Shown here: positions 56,704 to 64,000 of the stretch, one piece after another
Layout of the letters: the number at the start of each line of letters is the position of its first letter
How positions within the stretch are numbered: position 1 is the first letter of the stretch
From: Flavobacteriales bacterium
Lineage (GTDB): Bacteria; Bacteroidota; Bacteroidia; JANQJC01
Assembly (NCBI GenBank): GCA_028281825.1
Contig: JANQJC010000027.1
Coordinates: 1 to 64,000, forward strand
Reading direction: 5' to 3'
DNA length: 64,000 nt
Made by a program: the position numbers and the translations under genes
The notes under the pieces: model-generated
Seen by the model: only the letters and a program-made list of their open reading frames with translations
Told to the model about the DNA's origin: nothing
Databases searched by the model: none

Positions 56704-57095
56704 GCCTTTACTTTTTTGGCTACCTCAGGGTCATAATGCACAAAAAAGTTAATCCACATTGTTCTTGCCCACCTAAAGGTAAACGGCAACGTTACCAATA
56801 AAATGGTAGTGGCAGTGATTACAAACCAAAATATCGGCATCTCATAAAAGGTATAGATGGCTACAAAAGTGGCTACTGTAATGGCTATTGAAATGGCATA
56901 ACTGGCATACATCGCTCCCGTGTAAAACATAGGCTCCAAAAAATACCTCTGTCCGCACACAGGGCAGGTTTCCGGCATCTTGTCCATGTTCTTTAAGTTG
57001 TAAGGGTTAGAATGCAGAAACATATCCCCCTCGTGGCACCTGGGGCATTTGTTGTTGATAACACTATATGCTTTTGTTGTCTTGAACCAGCTCAT
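56697..57095 (-). CDS. DUF983 family membrane protein with zinc-ribbon N-terminus
   Basis: A 132-residue protein. CPRCHEGDMF and CPVCGQRYF form a zinc-binding pair (about 17-20 and 44-47), followed by two membrane segments (about 60-82 and 85-105). This is the DUF983 architecture, common in Bacteroidota and Alphaproteobacteria; function unknown. A -7 element (TATCTTTG) lies about 20 nt upstream of the ATG. Confidence 0.88.
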   Translation of the reverse strand: MSWFKTTKAYSVINNKCPRCHEGDMFLHSNPYNLKNMDKMPETCPVCGQRYFLEPMFYTGAMYASYAISIAITVATFVAIYTFYEMPIFWFVITATTILLVTLPFTFRWARTMWINFFVHYDPEVAKKVKAQ

Positions 57096-57116
57096 TTCGG
57101 TAAGGAATTAATTGGC

Positions 57117-57124
57117 CAAAGATA
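57117..57124 (-). promoter_or_regulatory. -7 element TATCTTTG of the DUF983 gene
   Basis: It is an exact TAnnTTTG match on the minus strand, 21 nt before the ATG at 57095. No clear -33 TTTG is present. Confidence 0.5.
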
Positions 57125-57201
57125 CAAGCCTAATAACTTATTGTTCTGTTAAATTCGATAAAATAGCCATTCAGCCTGATGAATAGGGGATAATAAATCC
57201 C

Positions 57202-57209
57202 TACCTTTG
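57202..57209 (+). promoter_or_regulatory. -7 element TACCTTTG of the ABC-F gene
   Basis: It is an exact TAnnTTTG match 16 nt before the ATG at 57226, giving a very short leader. No -33 TTTG is seen at the right distance. Confidence 0.5.
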
Positions 57210-57225
57210 CGCCCGTTTTTAAGTC

Positions 57226-59187
57226 ATGATTTCAGTAAATAATCTTACGGTAGCATTTGGCGGCAGGGTACTATTTGATGAAATATCCTTCTTAGTGACT
57301 AGGAAAGATAGAATAGGCCTTGTGGGTAAAAATGGGGCGGGTAAATCAACCCTGCTCAAAACCATTGCTGGTTTGCAAAGCTCAAACGGTGGTGAGATTG
57401 CCATGCCCAACAACTTTAAGATTGGTTACCTGCCACAGGAATTGAAAGTTACTGATGGCAAAACCGTGATGGAAGAAGCCAGCTCCGCATTTGGTGAGGT
57501 ATTAACTGTTGAGAAAAAGCTGGAAGAAGTAAACCAGGAAATAGCTGAGCGCACTGACTATGAGAGCGACAGCTATATGAAGTTGATTAATAAACTTAAC
57601 GACCTCACGCACCAATTCACCATGCTTGACGGGCATGCTATTCATGAGAAATCTGAAAAGATACTCATGGGTTTGGGCTTTGAGCGTTCTGATTTAGATA
57701 GACCAACCAGTGAGTTTAGCGGTGGCTGGAGAATGCGTATCGAGTTGGCAAAGATACTCTTGCAAGCCCCTGATGGCCTTCTGTTGGATGAGCCAACCAA
57801 CCATCTGGACATTGAATCAATTCAATGGTTTGAGCAATTCCTGATTAACTATGATGGGGCTATCATTCTCATTTCTCACGACCGCGCATTTCTGGATAAT
57901 ATTACCAATCGCACCATTGAGATATCATTGGGCAGGATATTCGATTTCAAAGCCAATTACTCAAAATACCTTGTGCTTAGAGAAGAGCAAAGGGAGCAGC
58001 AAACCAATGCCTTCAAAAACCAGCAAAAGCATATCGAGCAAACAGAAAAGCTCATCAATAAGTTTCGGGCAAAGGCCAGTAAAGCTACTATGGCACAAAG
58101 CTTAATTAAAAAACTGGATAGACTGGATCGTATCGAAATAGATGAGGAAGATACCAGCACTATGCGTATTCGTTTTCCTGAGCCACCAAGGTCAGGCAAA
58201 ACAGTGATTGAACTCAAGCATGTTTCCAAGTCATACGGTGATAACCACGTATTGAACGACCTGAATTTCCTGATTGCCCGTGGTGAAAAAGTAGCCTTTG
58301 TAGGCAAAAACGGAATGGGTAAAACCACTCTTGCCAAGGTAATTGTTAAGGAAATAAAGCATGAGGGTGAAGTGGTCTTGGGGCATAATGTCTCCATTGG
58401 CTATTTCGCGCAAAACCAAACTGAAAAGCTGAACCCTAATCATACAGTGTTTGAAACCATCAACTCGGTGGCAGAAGGCGAAGTGAGAAAGAAAGTGAGG
58501 GCGCTTTTGGGTGCTTTCATGTTTAGTGGGGAGGATGTAGATAAAAAGGTAAAAGTGCTTTCTGGTGGAGAGAAAATGCGTCTGGCAATGTGTCAGTTGC
58601 TATTGCATGAGCATAATGTATTGATACTGGATGAGCCTACCCACCACTTGGATATCCGCTCAAAAGATGTTTTGAAGGATGCCCTGGCCAATTTTGAAGG
58701 TACCATCATACTCGTATCTCATGATAGGGACTTTTTGGATGGGTTGGCTGATAAGGTATATGAGTTCCGCAAGGGGGAAGTAAAGGAGCATTTGGGAGGT
58801 ATTTATGAGTTCCTTCAAAAGCGCAAATTGACTAATCTAACGGAGTTGAATACCAATGCTACTGAAGCACCCAAAAAAGCCGACATCAAACCTTCTGAGA
58901 ACAAGGAGAATTATCAAAGAAAGAAAGAAGTAGAGAAGGAGTATAGGAGCCTTAAAAAAGATGTTGAGAAAGCTGAAAGGAGAATAGAAAAACTAGAAAC
59001 CGAGCTAGCGGCTTACGATGAAAAACTACAAGATCCTGAGCAATACAAGAAAGTATTTAGCGATAGTGAGGTGTTCGAGAAATACAACACCTTGAAAAAA
59101 GACCTCGAGAAAGAAATGGCCCGCTGGGAAAAAGCAGCAGCCGACTTAGAAAAAGTAGAGCAGGAGAAAGAGAGCCTTCAGGCTTAA
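57226..59187 (+). CDS. ABC-F family ATPase (ribosome-associated)
   Basis: A 653-residue protein with two ABC ATPase domains and no membrane segments. The Walker A motifs are GKNGAGKST and GKNGMGKTT. The signatures are FSGGWRMRIELA and LSGGEKMRLAM, and the Walker B motifs are LLLDEPTNHLD and LILDEPTHHLD. A linker between the domains (about 245-310) and a C-terminal charged coiled coil (about 560-653) match the Uup/YheS-like ABC-F group, which acts on ribosomes stalled or idle. No antibiotic-resistance role can be assigned from sequence. It overlaps the convergent LysM gene by four bases. Confidence 0.95.
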   Translation: MISVNNLTVAFGGRVLFDEISFLVTRKDRIGLVGKNGAGKSTLLKTIAGLQSSNGGEIAMPNNFKIGYLPQELKVTDGKTVMEEASSAFGEVLTVEKKLEEVNQEIAERTDYESDSYMKLINKLNDLTHQFTMLDGHAIHEKSEKILMGLGFERSDLDRPTSEFSGGWRMRIELAKILLQAPDGLLLDEPTNHLDIESIQWFEQFLINYDGAIILISHDRAFLDNITNRTIEISLGRIFDFKANYSKYLVLREEQREQQTNAFKNQQKHIEQTEKLINKFRAKASKATMAQSLIKKLDRLDRIEIDEEDTSTMRIRFPEPPRSGKTVIELKHVSKSYGDNHVLNDLNFLIARGEKVAFVGKNGMGKTTLAKVIVKEIKHEGEVVLGHNVSIGYFAQNQTEKLNPNHTVFETINSVAEGEVRKKVRALLGAFMFSGEDVDKKVKVLSGGEKMRLAMCQLLLHEHNVLILDEPTHHLDIRSKDVLKDALANFEGTIILVSHDRDFLDGLADKVYEFRKGEVKEHLGGIYEFLQKRKLTNLTELNTNATEAPKKADIKPSENKENYQRKKEVEKEYRSLKKDVEKAERRIEKLETELAAYDEKLQDPEQYKKVFSDSEVFEKYNTLKKDLEKEMARWEKAAADLEKVEQEKESLQA

Positions 59188-60095
59188 GCCGATAAACCTT
59201 GCAATACAGACATGCCTCTCTCAAAAAACTCTTTTCTTTCGTTTAGCCCCACCAAGGCTGGGTTAATGTTTCTGGTAACCGCCTTCACATCATCTTCATT
59301 GGCTACTTCGTTTATTCTGCGATAAGTCCAATACCAGGTAGCCACAGTCACTGCAATCTCGGGTTGCTCTGCTACCCAATTGGGATTACTCACCAGGTCA
59401 ATATCTATATCATCACTACACTCCTGGTAGTTGGCTCTTCCTGTCAATTGTATCAACCCTCTACCCCTGTATTTCCAGCCATCGCCACTAGCTTCATCAC
59501 CATTGCCAATCTTATTGGCATAAAGGAAATTGGCAGCAGCCTCGGGATTCTTGACATAAGGCTCAGCAGAAACCAAAGTCGGGAACTTTCTTCTTCCAAA
59601 TACAGCTTGCAATCGCTCAGCTGAGGAATAATATAGACTTTCTTCTATCCTGTTAAAACTAGCGCTTTCATGGGCCAGTTGTGCAATAAAATGAGCAATT
59701 CTATTGATAGTATTAATGCTGGCCTTTTGCATTTTAGCGTTCAAGTGAGCAATGTATTTTGCAACGTTTTCTACACGGACATGAGGTACTATCTGCTTTA
59801 ATTGTGCTGCCGTAATCAGTTCGTTTGTTTCATCATCATCGCGGGTTATAGCAGGCTGTGGCTGGTGGTTTTCATTGATGGAAATTCTAACCGCTGTATC
59901 TTTAAAACTAGTTCCACCACCTTCTCCATCATTGCCATTCAAGTTAGGTATAAGCAATTTTTGCCCAACCTGGATATTGTTGGGATTATCGATGTTATTG
60001 GCTTTGGCTATTTCGGTATACTTGCTACTGTTCCCATAAAATTCTAGGGCTATTTTGCCAAGCGTATCACCACTTTTCACTGTATATTCATTCAT
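59184..60095 (-). CDS. LysM-GH19 chitinase/endolysin-like hydrolase without signal peptide
   Basis: A 303-residue protein. An N-terminal LysM domain (about 3-50, YTVKSGDTLGKIALEFYG to GQKLLIPN) is joined by a glycine-rich linker to a GH19-type domain (about 95-303). The catalytic region is IAQLAHESASFNRIEESLYYS, with E143 and E151/E152, and the conserved substrate-cleft motif is WKYRGRGLIQLTGRANY. GH19 enzymes cut chitin or, in phage endolysins, peptidoglycan. There is no signal peptide, so it needs a holin, a contractile or other secretion system, or cell lysis to reach its substrate. No phage genes are nearby. Confidence 0.88.
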   Translation of the reverse strand: MNEYTVKSGDTLGKIALEFYGNSSKYTEIAKANNIDNPNNIQVGQKLLIPNLNGNDGEGGGTSFKDTAVRISINENHQPQPAITRDDDETNELITAAQLKQIVPHVRVENVAKYIAHLNAKMQKASINTINRIAHFIAQLAHESASFNRIEESLYYSSAERLQAVFGRRKFPTLVSAEPYVKNPEAAANFLYANKIGNGDEASGDGWKYRGRGLIQLTGRANYQECSDDIDIDLVSNPNWVAEQPEIAVTVATWYWTYRRINEVANEDDVKAVTRNINPALVGLNERKEFFERGMSVLQGLSA

Positions 60096-60485
60096 ACTGT
60101 TGAGGAAGTTTTTCGCAATAATATAAACAAAATTTCAGAAGAAAAAGAAAAATAACAAAAAACAGCAAAGTTATTAAATGGAATTAAAAAAGTGGTCTTC
60201 CTAAAATTGCCGTAGTAAATATCATAGCAGGGTAGGCTTTTGGATGGATTGCCTGAAGTCCACGAAGTGGACGGCTTGCAACACATCCGTGGAGGGTGAT
60301 ATGTTATGTTTCAAGGTGATTTTAGGTCAGCCTTGACTTTTTGAATACTTTTAGGTCAAGCAAAAAGTAATGAGAAATGGTATTACAATGGGAGAGAAAT
60401 CAGTTTATGTCATTATAGGTCGCATCTACGATACTCATGTATTAGGGAATTTCCATTTGCTTTTGCTAACTCCTAAACTTGCTGA
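60096..60485. other. Intergenic region between the LysM-GH19 gene and purE
   Basis: No gene is visible in these 390 bases, which contain the second copy of the interspersed repeat (60211-60370). The remainder is AT-rich and shows no clear promoter or terminator. Confidence 0.6.
60211..60370 (+). repeat. Interspersed extragenic element, copy B (about 160 bp)
   Basis: It is a homologue of 20181-20339 in the same orientation. The palindrome here is GTCCAC-GAA-GTGGAC, so the three-base loop is the reverse complement of that in copy A while the arms are identical. The end hairpin TACTTTTAG/CAAAAAGTA (60346-60354 with 60361-60369) has one mismatch, and its loop GTCAAG and the upstream CTTGAC (60332-60337) are conserved. 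In both copies the hairpin end faces the 3' end of a minus-strand gene. Confidence 0.8.
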
Positions 60486-60989
60486 CTACTTCTTCCCCAA
60501 CGCTTCCACCTCAGGCACAGTATCCAGCACCTTTTGACGAAGTTCTTGCTTGTATTCGCTTATTTTCTTTTGGATAGAGGTGTCACTCGCGCCGATAACC
60601 TGCCCGGCGAGTATACCTGCATTTTTGGCGGCATTAAGCGCCACAGTCGCCACAGGTACCCCATTTGGCATTTGCAGGATAGATAGTATGCTATCCCAGC
60701 CATCAATAGAATTACTTGACTTAACTGGCACACCAATCACTGGTAGTGAGGTGATAGAAGCCACCATACCTGGTAGGTGGGCAGCGCCACCAGCACCTGC
60801 AATAATTACTTTCAAGCCGCGCCCCGATGCATTCTTGGCATATTCTACCATGCGCATAGGAGTGCGGTGCGCAGAAACCACAGTTATTTCAAAAGGCACA
60901 CCAAATTGTTCTAACATTTCGGCGGCTTGCTGCATTATGGGTAGGTCGCTTTTGCTACCCATGATAATACCTACTTGTGGCTTACTCAT
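60486..60989 (-). CDS. purE: N5-carboxyaminoimidazole ribonucleotide mutase PurE
   Basis: A 167-residue class I PurE that moves the carboxyl group of N5-CAIR to give CAIR in purine synthesis. The signature MGSKSDLPIM, SAHRTP with the catalytic histidine and GAGGAAHLPGM are present. Its start overlaps the end of purK by four bases, so the two consecutive pathway enzymes are translationally coupled. Confidence 0.97.
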   Translation of the reverse strand: MSKPQVGIIMGSKSDLPIMQQAAEMLEQFGVPFEITVVSAHRTPMRMVEYAKNASGRGLKVIIAGAGGAAHLPGMVASITSLPVIGVPVKSSNSIDGWDSILSILQMPNGVPVATVALNAAKNAGILAGQVIGASDTSIQKKISEYKQELRQKVLDTVPEVEALGKK

Positions 60990-62125
60990 GCTTTTACTTT
61001 TAAGGTTTCTTTCACAATTTTAGCTTTTTCCACTGCTTTATCCAAACTATCAGCAATGATGGTCACATGCCCCATTTTGCGGAATGGGCGGGTGTACAAC
61101 TTACCGTATAGGTGTATATTTACCCCTTCCAGTCCAATAGCCTTTTCCAACCCTTCGTATTTAGCCACACCATCATTATCCGGTTCACCCAGCAGGTTGA
61201 CCATCACACTGGCTGTTTTAGCTTGGGTTGAACCCAATGGTAAGTTCAATATCGCTCTCAGGTGCTGCATATACTGTGAAGTATAACTTGCTTCTATCGT
61301 CTGGTGACCGCTATTGTGTGGGCGTGGTGCAATTTCATTCACCAATATTTTGCCCTCTTTGGTTAGAAAAAGCTCGACTGCAAGCAGGCCAACTATTTTC
61401 AACTCTTTGGCTACTTTCTTGGCTATTTCTGTGGCTTCATTAGCAACATTATCACTAATTCTCGCAGGTGAAAAAAGATACTCCACCAGGTTAGCCTCGG
61501 GGTTAAAGTCTAGTTCCACAGGCGGGAAAGCAACAACATCGCCATCCCCATTGCGGGCCACAACTACTGAAAGCTCCATCTCAAAATCAACCATCTTCTC
61601 CAACACACTCGGAGCATCAAAGGCCTTATGCAGATTATTGGAATCATCCAATTTCTGCACACCTTTGCCATCGTATCCCCCCTTCCTCATTTTCTGGAAA
61701 AAAGGAAACTCATCCACATAATCCGCAATCCCAGCTTTATTTTCTATGAGATAAAATGGGGCAGTGGGTATTTGATTCTTCTGGTAAAACTCTTTTTGCA
61801 GGCCTTTGTCCTGCACCAACTCAATCACTTCAGGCTGTGGATAAACAGCCACACCTTCCTCTTGCAGTTTTTTCAGGGCTTCTACATTCACGTGTTCAAT
61901 CTCAATGGTGATAAGGTCTTTATCCTTACCAAAATTGTACACTGAATCATAATCCTTAAAGCTGCCCAGTACAAATCCCGATGCAATATCCTTACACGGT
62001 GCATGCTCATCCGGGTCAAGGATATAAGTTGAAACATTCAGGTTGATAGCCTCCTGTATTAGCATTCTGCCCAGCTGTCCACCGCCGAGCACCCCAAGTT
62101 TAAAGTTGCCTTCAAATGATTTCAT
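60986..62125 (-). CDS. purK: 5-(carboxyamino)imidazole ribonucleotide synthase PurK
   Basis: An ATP-grasp enzyme of 379 residues that carboxylates AIR with ATP and bicarbonate to give N5-CAIR, the PurE substrate. The N-terminal GVLGGGQLGRML, the ATP-grasp segment KMRKGGYDGKGVQKL and the C-terminal VNEIAPRPHNSGHQTIEA are intact. I chose the ATG at 62125 (MKSFEGN); an ATG at 62134 lies inside a -7 promoter element and is unlikely to be used. Confidence 0.96.
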   Translation of the reverse strand: MKSFEGNFKLGVLGGGQLGRMLIQEAINLNVSTYILDPDEHAPCKDIASGFVLGSFKDYDSVYNFGKDKDLITIEIEHVNVEALKKLQEEGVAVYPQPEVIELVQDKGLQKEFYQKNQIPTAPFYLIENKAGIADYVDEFPFFQKMRKGGYDGKGVQKLDDSNNLHKAFDAPSVLEKMVDFEMELSVVVARNGDGDVVAFPPVELDFNPEANLVEYLFSPARISDNVANEATEIAKKVAKELKIVGLLAVELFLTKEGKILVNEIAPRPHNSGHQTIEASYTSQYMQHLRAILNLPLGSTQAKTASVMVNLLGEPDNDGVAKYEGLEKAIGLEGVNIHLYGKLYTRPFRKMGHVTIIADSLDKAVEKAKIVKETLKVKA

Positions 62126-62131
62126 AGCCTG

Positions 62132-62139
62132 CAAAAATA
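62132..62139 (-). promoter_or_regulatory. -7 element TATTTTTG of purK-purE
   Basis: It is an exact TAnnTTTG match on the minus strand ending 6 nt before the ATG at 62125, which would give a nearly leaderless mRNA. The only TTTG upstream is 13 nt away, short of the usual 19-21 nt. Confidence 0.4.
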
Positions 62140-62161
62140 GGAATTAAGGTGGCAAATTTCT

Positions 62162-62169
62162 TACCTTTG
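62162..62169 (+). promoter_or_regulatory. -7 element TACCTTTG of hpt-adk-obg
   Basis: It is an exact TAnnTTTG match 35 nt before the hpt ATG. It lies 22 nt from the purK -7 element on the opposite strand, so the two promoters overlap back to back in a 79-bp divergent region. Confidence 0.5.
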
Positions 62170-62204
62170 GCGCCCTCATTCAAAATAAACCTTTTAACAG
62201 GAGC

Positions 62205-62753
62205 ATGAGCGGCAATGAAGTGACTCTTCATGATAAGACTTTCTCAGTGTTTATCAATGCTGAAGAAATCAAGGTGCTAACCCAAAAGGTAGCTGCCCAA
62301 ATTGAGAGTGACCTGGCTGGTGAGTGCCCTATTTTTATTGGAGTTTTGAATGGAGCTGTTTTTTTTGTGACCGACCTGCTGCGCGAGCTTAAAATGGATT
62401 GTGAGCTGGGATTTATTGGTGTGTCATCATACGATGGGATGAAATCCAAAGGCAAGGTTACACTCAACCTGCCTCTCGAAGGTGGTATCAGTGGTCGTAC
62501 GGTAGTGCTGGTGGAAGATATAGTGGACAGTGGTTTAACACTTCAATTCTTATTGGAGAATATGGATGAAGCAAAACCCAAGGCTCTTAAAACAGCGGCC
62601 TTGCTTTATAAGCCTGATGCTTTTAAAGGCAACTATAAGGTGGATTACATAGGAAAAGAAATACCTAATGATTTTGTGGTGGGCTACGGGCTCGACTACA
62701 ACGGGATAGGCCGTAACCTAAAAGATATATATAAGCTTAAACAAACAACCTGA
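62205..62753 (+). CDS. hpt: Hypoxanthine phosphoribosyltransferase
   Basis: A 182-residue purine salvage enzyme that makes IMP (and GMP) from hypoxanthine (or guanine) and PRPP. The PRPP-binding motif VVLVEDIVDSGLT is intact, the flexible-loop region SSYDGMKSKGKV is present, and the C-terminal DFVVGYGLDYNGIGRNL is typical. It diverges from purK, so salvage and synthesis share a regulatory region. The adk gene follows after 3 nt. Confidence 0.96.
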   Translation: MSGNEVTLHDKTFSVFINAEEIKVLTQKVAAQIESDLAGECPIFIGVLNGAVFFVTDLLRELKMDCELGFIGVSSYDGMKSKGKVTLNLPLEGGISGRTVVLVEDIVDSGLTLQFLLENMDEAKPKALKTAALLYKPDAFKGNYKVDYIGKEIPNDFVVGYGLDYNGIGRNLKDIYKLKQTT

Positions 62754-62756
62754 ATT

Positions 62757-63332
62757 ATGCTAAACCTAGTATTATTTGGCCCTCCAGGAGCTGGTAAGGG
62801 AACTCAATCTCAAAAACTGATAGATAAATACAACCTGGTTCACCTTTCAACGGGTGACATCCTTCGTAGTGAAATTGCTAACCAGACAGCATTGGGTTTG
62901 GAAGCCAAAAAGCTCATGGACCAAGGCCATTTGGTACCCGATGAGGTGGTGATTGGTATGATAAGCTCTAAGCTAGATAATAATAAGGATGCTGCAGGTT
63001 TCATCTTCGATGGTTTCCCAAGAACTACTGCACAGGCAGAGGCCTTGGACAACCTGCTGAAAGAAAAAGGTACTGTCGTAAACATGATGGTAGCCCTTGA
63101 TGTGGACGACGAGGAGTTAACTAAGCGTCTTTTACTTCGTGGCAAAGACTCAGGCAGGGCTGACGATCAGGATGAGTCTATCATCAGAAATAGGATAGAG
63201 GTATACAACAAGAATACAGCTCCTTTGAAGGACTATTATTCTGCGCAAAGCAAGTTCTACTCAATTGACGGTATTGGCTCAATTGATGAAATTTTCAGTC
63301 GGGTGTGTGATACTATCGACAACAACCGCTAG
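62757..63332 (+). CDS. adk: Adenylate kinase (short form)
   Basis: A 191-residue enzyme that interconverts AMP + ATP and 2 ADP. The P-loop is GPPGAGKGTQ, the AMP site is HLSTGDILRSE and the DGFPRT motif is present. The LID domain is replaced by the short loop RGKDSGRADDQDESIIRNR, the form lacking a zinc finger. The start 3 nt after hpt and the 21-nt gap to obg suggest one transcript. Confidence 0.97.
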   Translation: MLNLVLFGPPGAGKGTQSQKLIDKYNLVHLSTGDILRSEIANQTALGLEAKKLMDQGHLVPDEVVIGMISSKLDNNKDAAGFIFDGFPRTTAQAEALDNLLKEKGTVVNMMVALDVDDEELTKRLLLRGKDSGRADDQDESIIRNRIEVYNKNTAPLKDYYSAQSKFYSIDGIGSIDEIFSRVCDTIDNNR

Positions 63333-63353
63333 TATTAGCGACGATTAAATAAA

Positions 63354-64000
63354 ATGGACTCCCCCAATTTCGTTGACTACGTTAAGATTTGCTGCCGTTC
63401 AGGGAAAGGGGGGGCTGGTTCATCCCATTTTTATCGCGACCGCACAACCCCAAAAGGTGGCCCCGATGGCGGTGATGGAGGCCGTGGCGGGCATATCATC
63501 CTTAAGGGTAATGCCCAACTTTGGACTTTACTTCACCTTAAGTACCGCAAACACATCATCGCTAAACCCGGTGTAGGGGGCAGTGGTGGACAAAAAACAG
63601 GGGCACAAGGCAAAGACGAGATAGTTGAAGTGCCACTAGGCACCGTAGCCCGTGATGCTGAAACGGGAGAAATTGAGTTTGAGATAACCGAAGATGGCCA
63701 AACTGAAGTTTTAGTGGAAGGTGGCCGTGGAGGGTTGGGTAACCAACACTTTAAATCATCAACCAACCAATCGCCCCGCTATGCGCAACCTGGGGAACCA
63801 GGTAAGGAAGAATGGAAAGTGTTAGAGTTGAAAGTGCTGGCTGATGTAGGTTTGGTGGGTTTCCCTAATGCGGGCAAATCAACTTTTTTGTCAGTAGTTA
63901 CAGCTGCTAAACCCGAGATTGCCAACTACCCCTTTACTACCTTGGTGCCCAATCTGGGTATCGTTCCCTATCACGATTACAGGTCTTTTGTCGTGGCCGA
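63354..64000 (+). CDS. obgE: Obg/CgtA family GTPase, N-terminal part (3' partial)
   Basis: The frame opens at the ATG at 63354 and runs off the right edge after 215 codons. It begins with [19 protein letters not shown], followed by the glycine-rich Obg fold ([44 protein letters not shown]) and the start of the G domain, [15 protein letters not shown] (G1). It is an essential ribosome-associated GTPase in most bacteria. The vertebrate-like C-terminal domains cannot be seen here. Short frames overlapping it in other phases are not genes. Confidence 0.95.
   Translation, partial: MDSPNFVDYVKICCRSGKGGAGSSHFYRDRTTPKGGPDGGDGGRGGHIILKGNAQLWTLLHLKYRKHIIAKPGVGGSGGQKTGAQGKDEIVEVPLGTVARDAETGEIEFEITEDGQTEVLVEGGRGGLGNQHFKSSTNQSPRYAQPGEPGKEEWKVLELKVLADVGLVGFPNAGKSTFLSVVTAAKPEIANYPFTTLVPNLGIVPYHDYRSFVVA

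Noticed and set aside
63373-63576. A 67-codon plus-strand frame near the right edge
   Set aside because: It overlaps the obg start in another phase; the obg frame has clear Obg-fold and G1 motifs.

Overview
This window is a chromosomal segment of a Bacteroidota bacterium, probably free-living and possibly gliding. The evidence is a type B and two type A sorting domains of the type IX secretion system (T9SS), SprB/HYR/PKD repeat adhesins, HAF and BACON-like modules, weak or absent Shine-Dalgarno sequences, and promoters of the Bacteroidota type (-33 TTTG, -7 TAnnTTTG). I cannot name genus or family.

Layout. 1-7.0 kb: the 3' part of a giant surface adhesin (14 HYR-like repeats, about 10 SprB repeats, one Ig-like and three PKD domains, type B sorting domain). 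7-13.3 kb: housekeeping and signalling genes (rnhA, a thioredoxin-fold membrane protein, a PAS-SpoIIE phosphatase, a PlsC acyltransferase, a YicC-type RNase, a T9SS-secreted protein). 13.4-20.0 kb: a full SUF iron-sulfur operon, sufA-B-C-D-S-E-T, with a full-consensus promoter; a decayed four-helix-bundle (rRNA intervening-sequence type) gene flanked by inverted repeats lies between sufB and sufC. 20.2-24.3 kb: an interspersed repeat, an ECF sigma factor with a small membrane partner, and a secreted protein with a papain-like Cys-His-Asp arrangement.

25.07-51.04 kb is the most unusual part: a 26-kb run of nine co-directional genes with gaps of at most 19 nt and several start/stop overlaps. 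It encodes a secreted beta-helix-like protein, a coiled-coil/beta-barrel candidate, an Ig/FN3-like exported protein, a dedicated Skp/OmpH-like chaperone, a lipoprotein, a 2138-residue SpvB/Rhs-like protein, a small exported protein, a 3510-residue Rhs protein with an unrecognised C-terminal tail, and a YwqK/MORN-type lipoprotein in the immunity-gene position. I read it as a dedicated surface assembly and delivery locus for a two-part Rhs (TcB/TcC-like) polymorphic toxin. No member carries a recognisable T9SS sorting domain, so the export route is open.

51.4-64 kb: a small outer-membrane-type protein, purQ, a Tat-signal GH1 beta-glucosidase, a zinc-ribbon protein, an exported basic protein with an exact 16-residue repeat, a PaaI-like thioesterase, an NAD(P)-binding protein, a DUF983 protein, an ABC-F ATPase, a LysM-GH19 hydrolase without a signal peptide, purK-purE, and hpt-adk-obg (obg runs off the right edge). 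Purine genes dominate this end: purQ, purE and purK in synthesis, hpt in salvage, adk in interconversion. A second copy of the 160-bp interspersed repeat lies beside purE.

I saw no tRNA, rRNA, CRISPR array or intact insertion sequence. Positions and motifs were read by eye; family assignments come from motif recognition, not from database searches.
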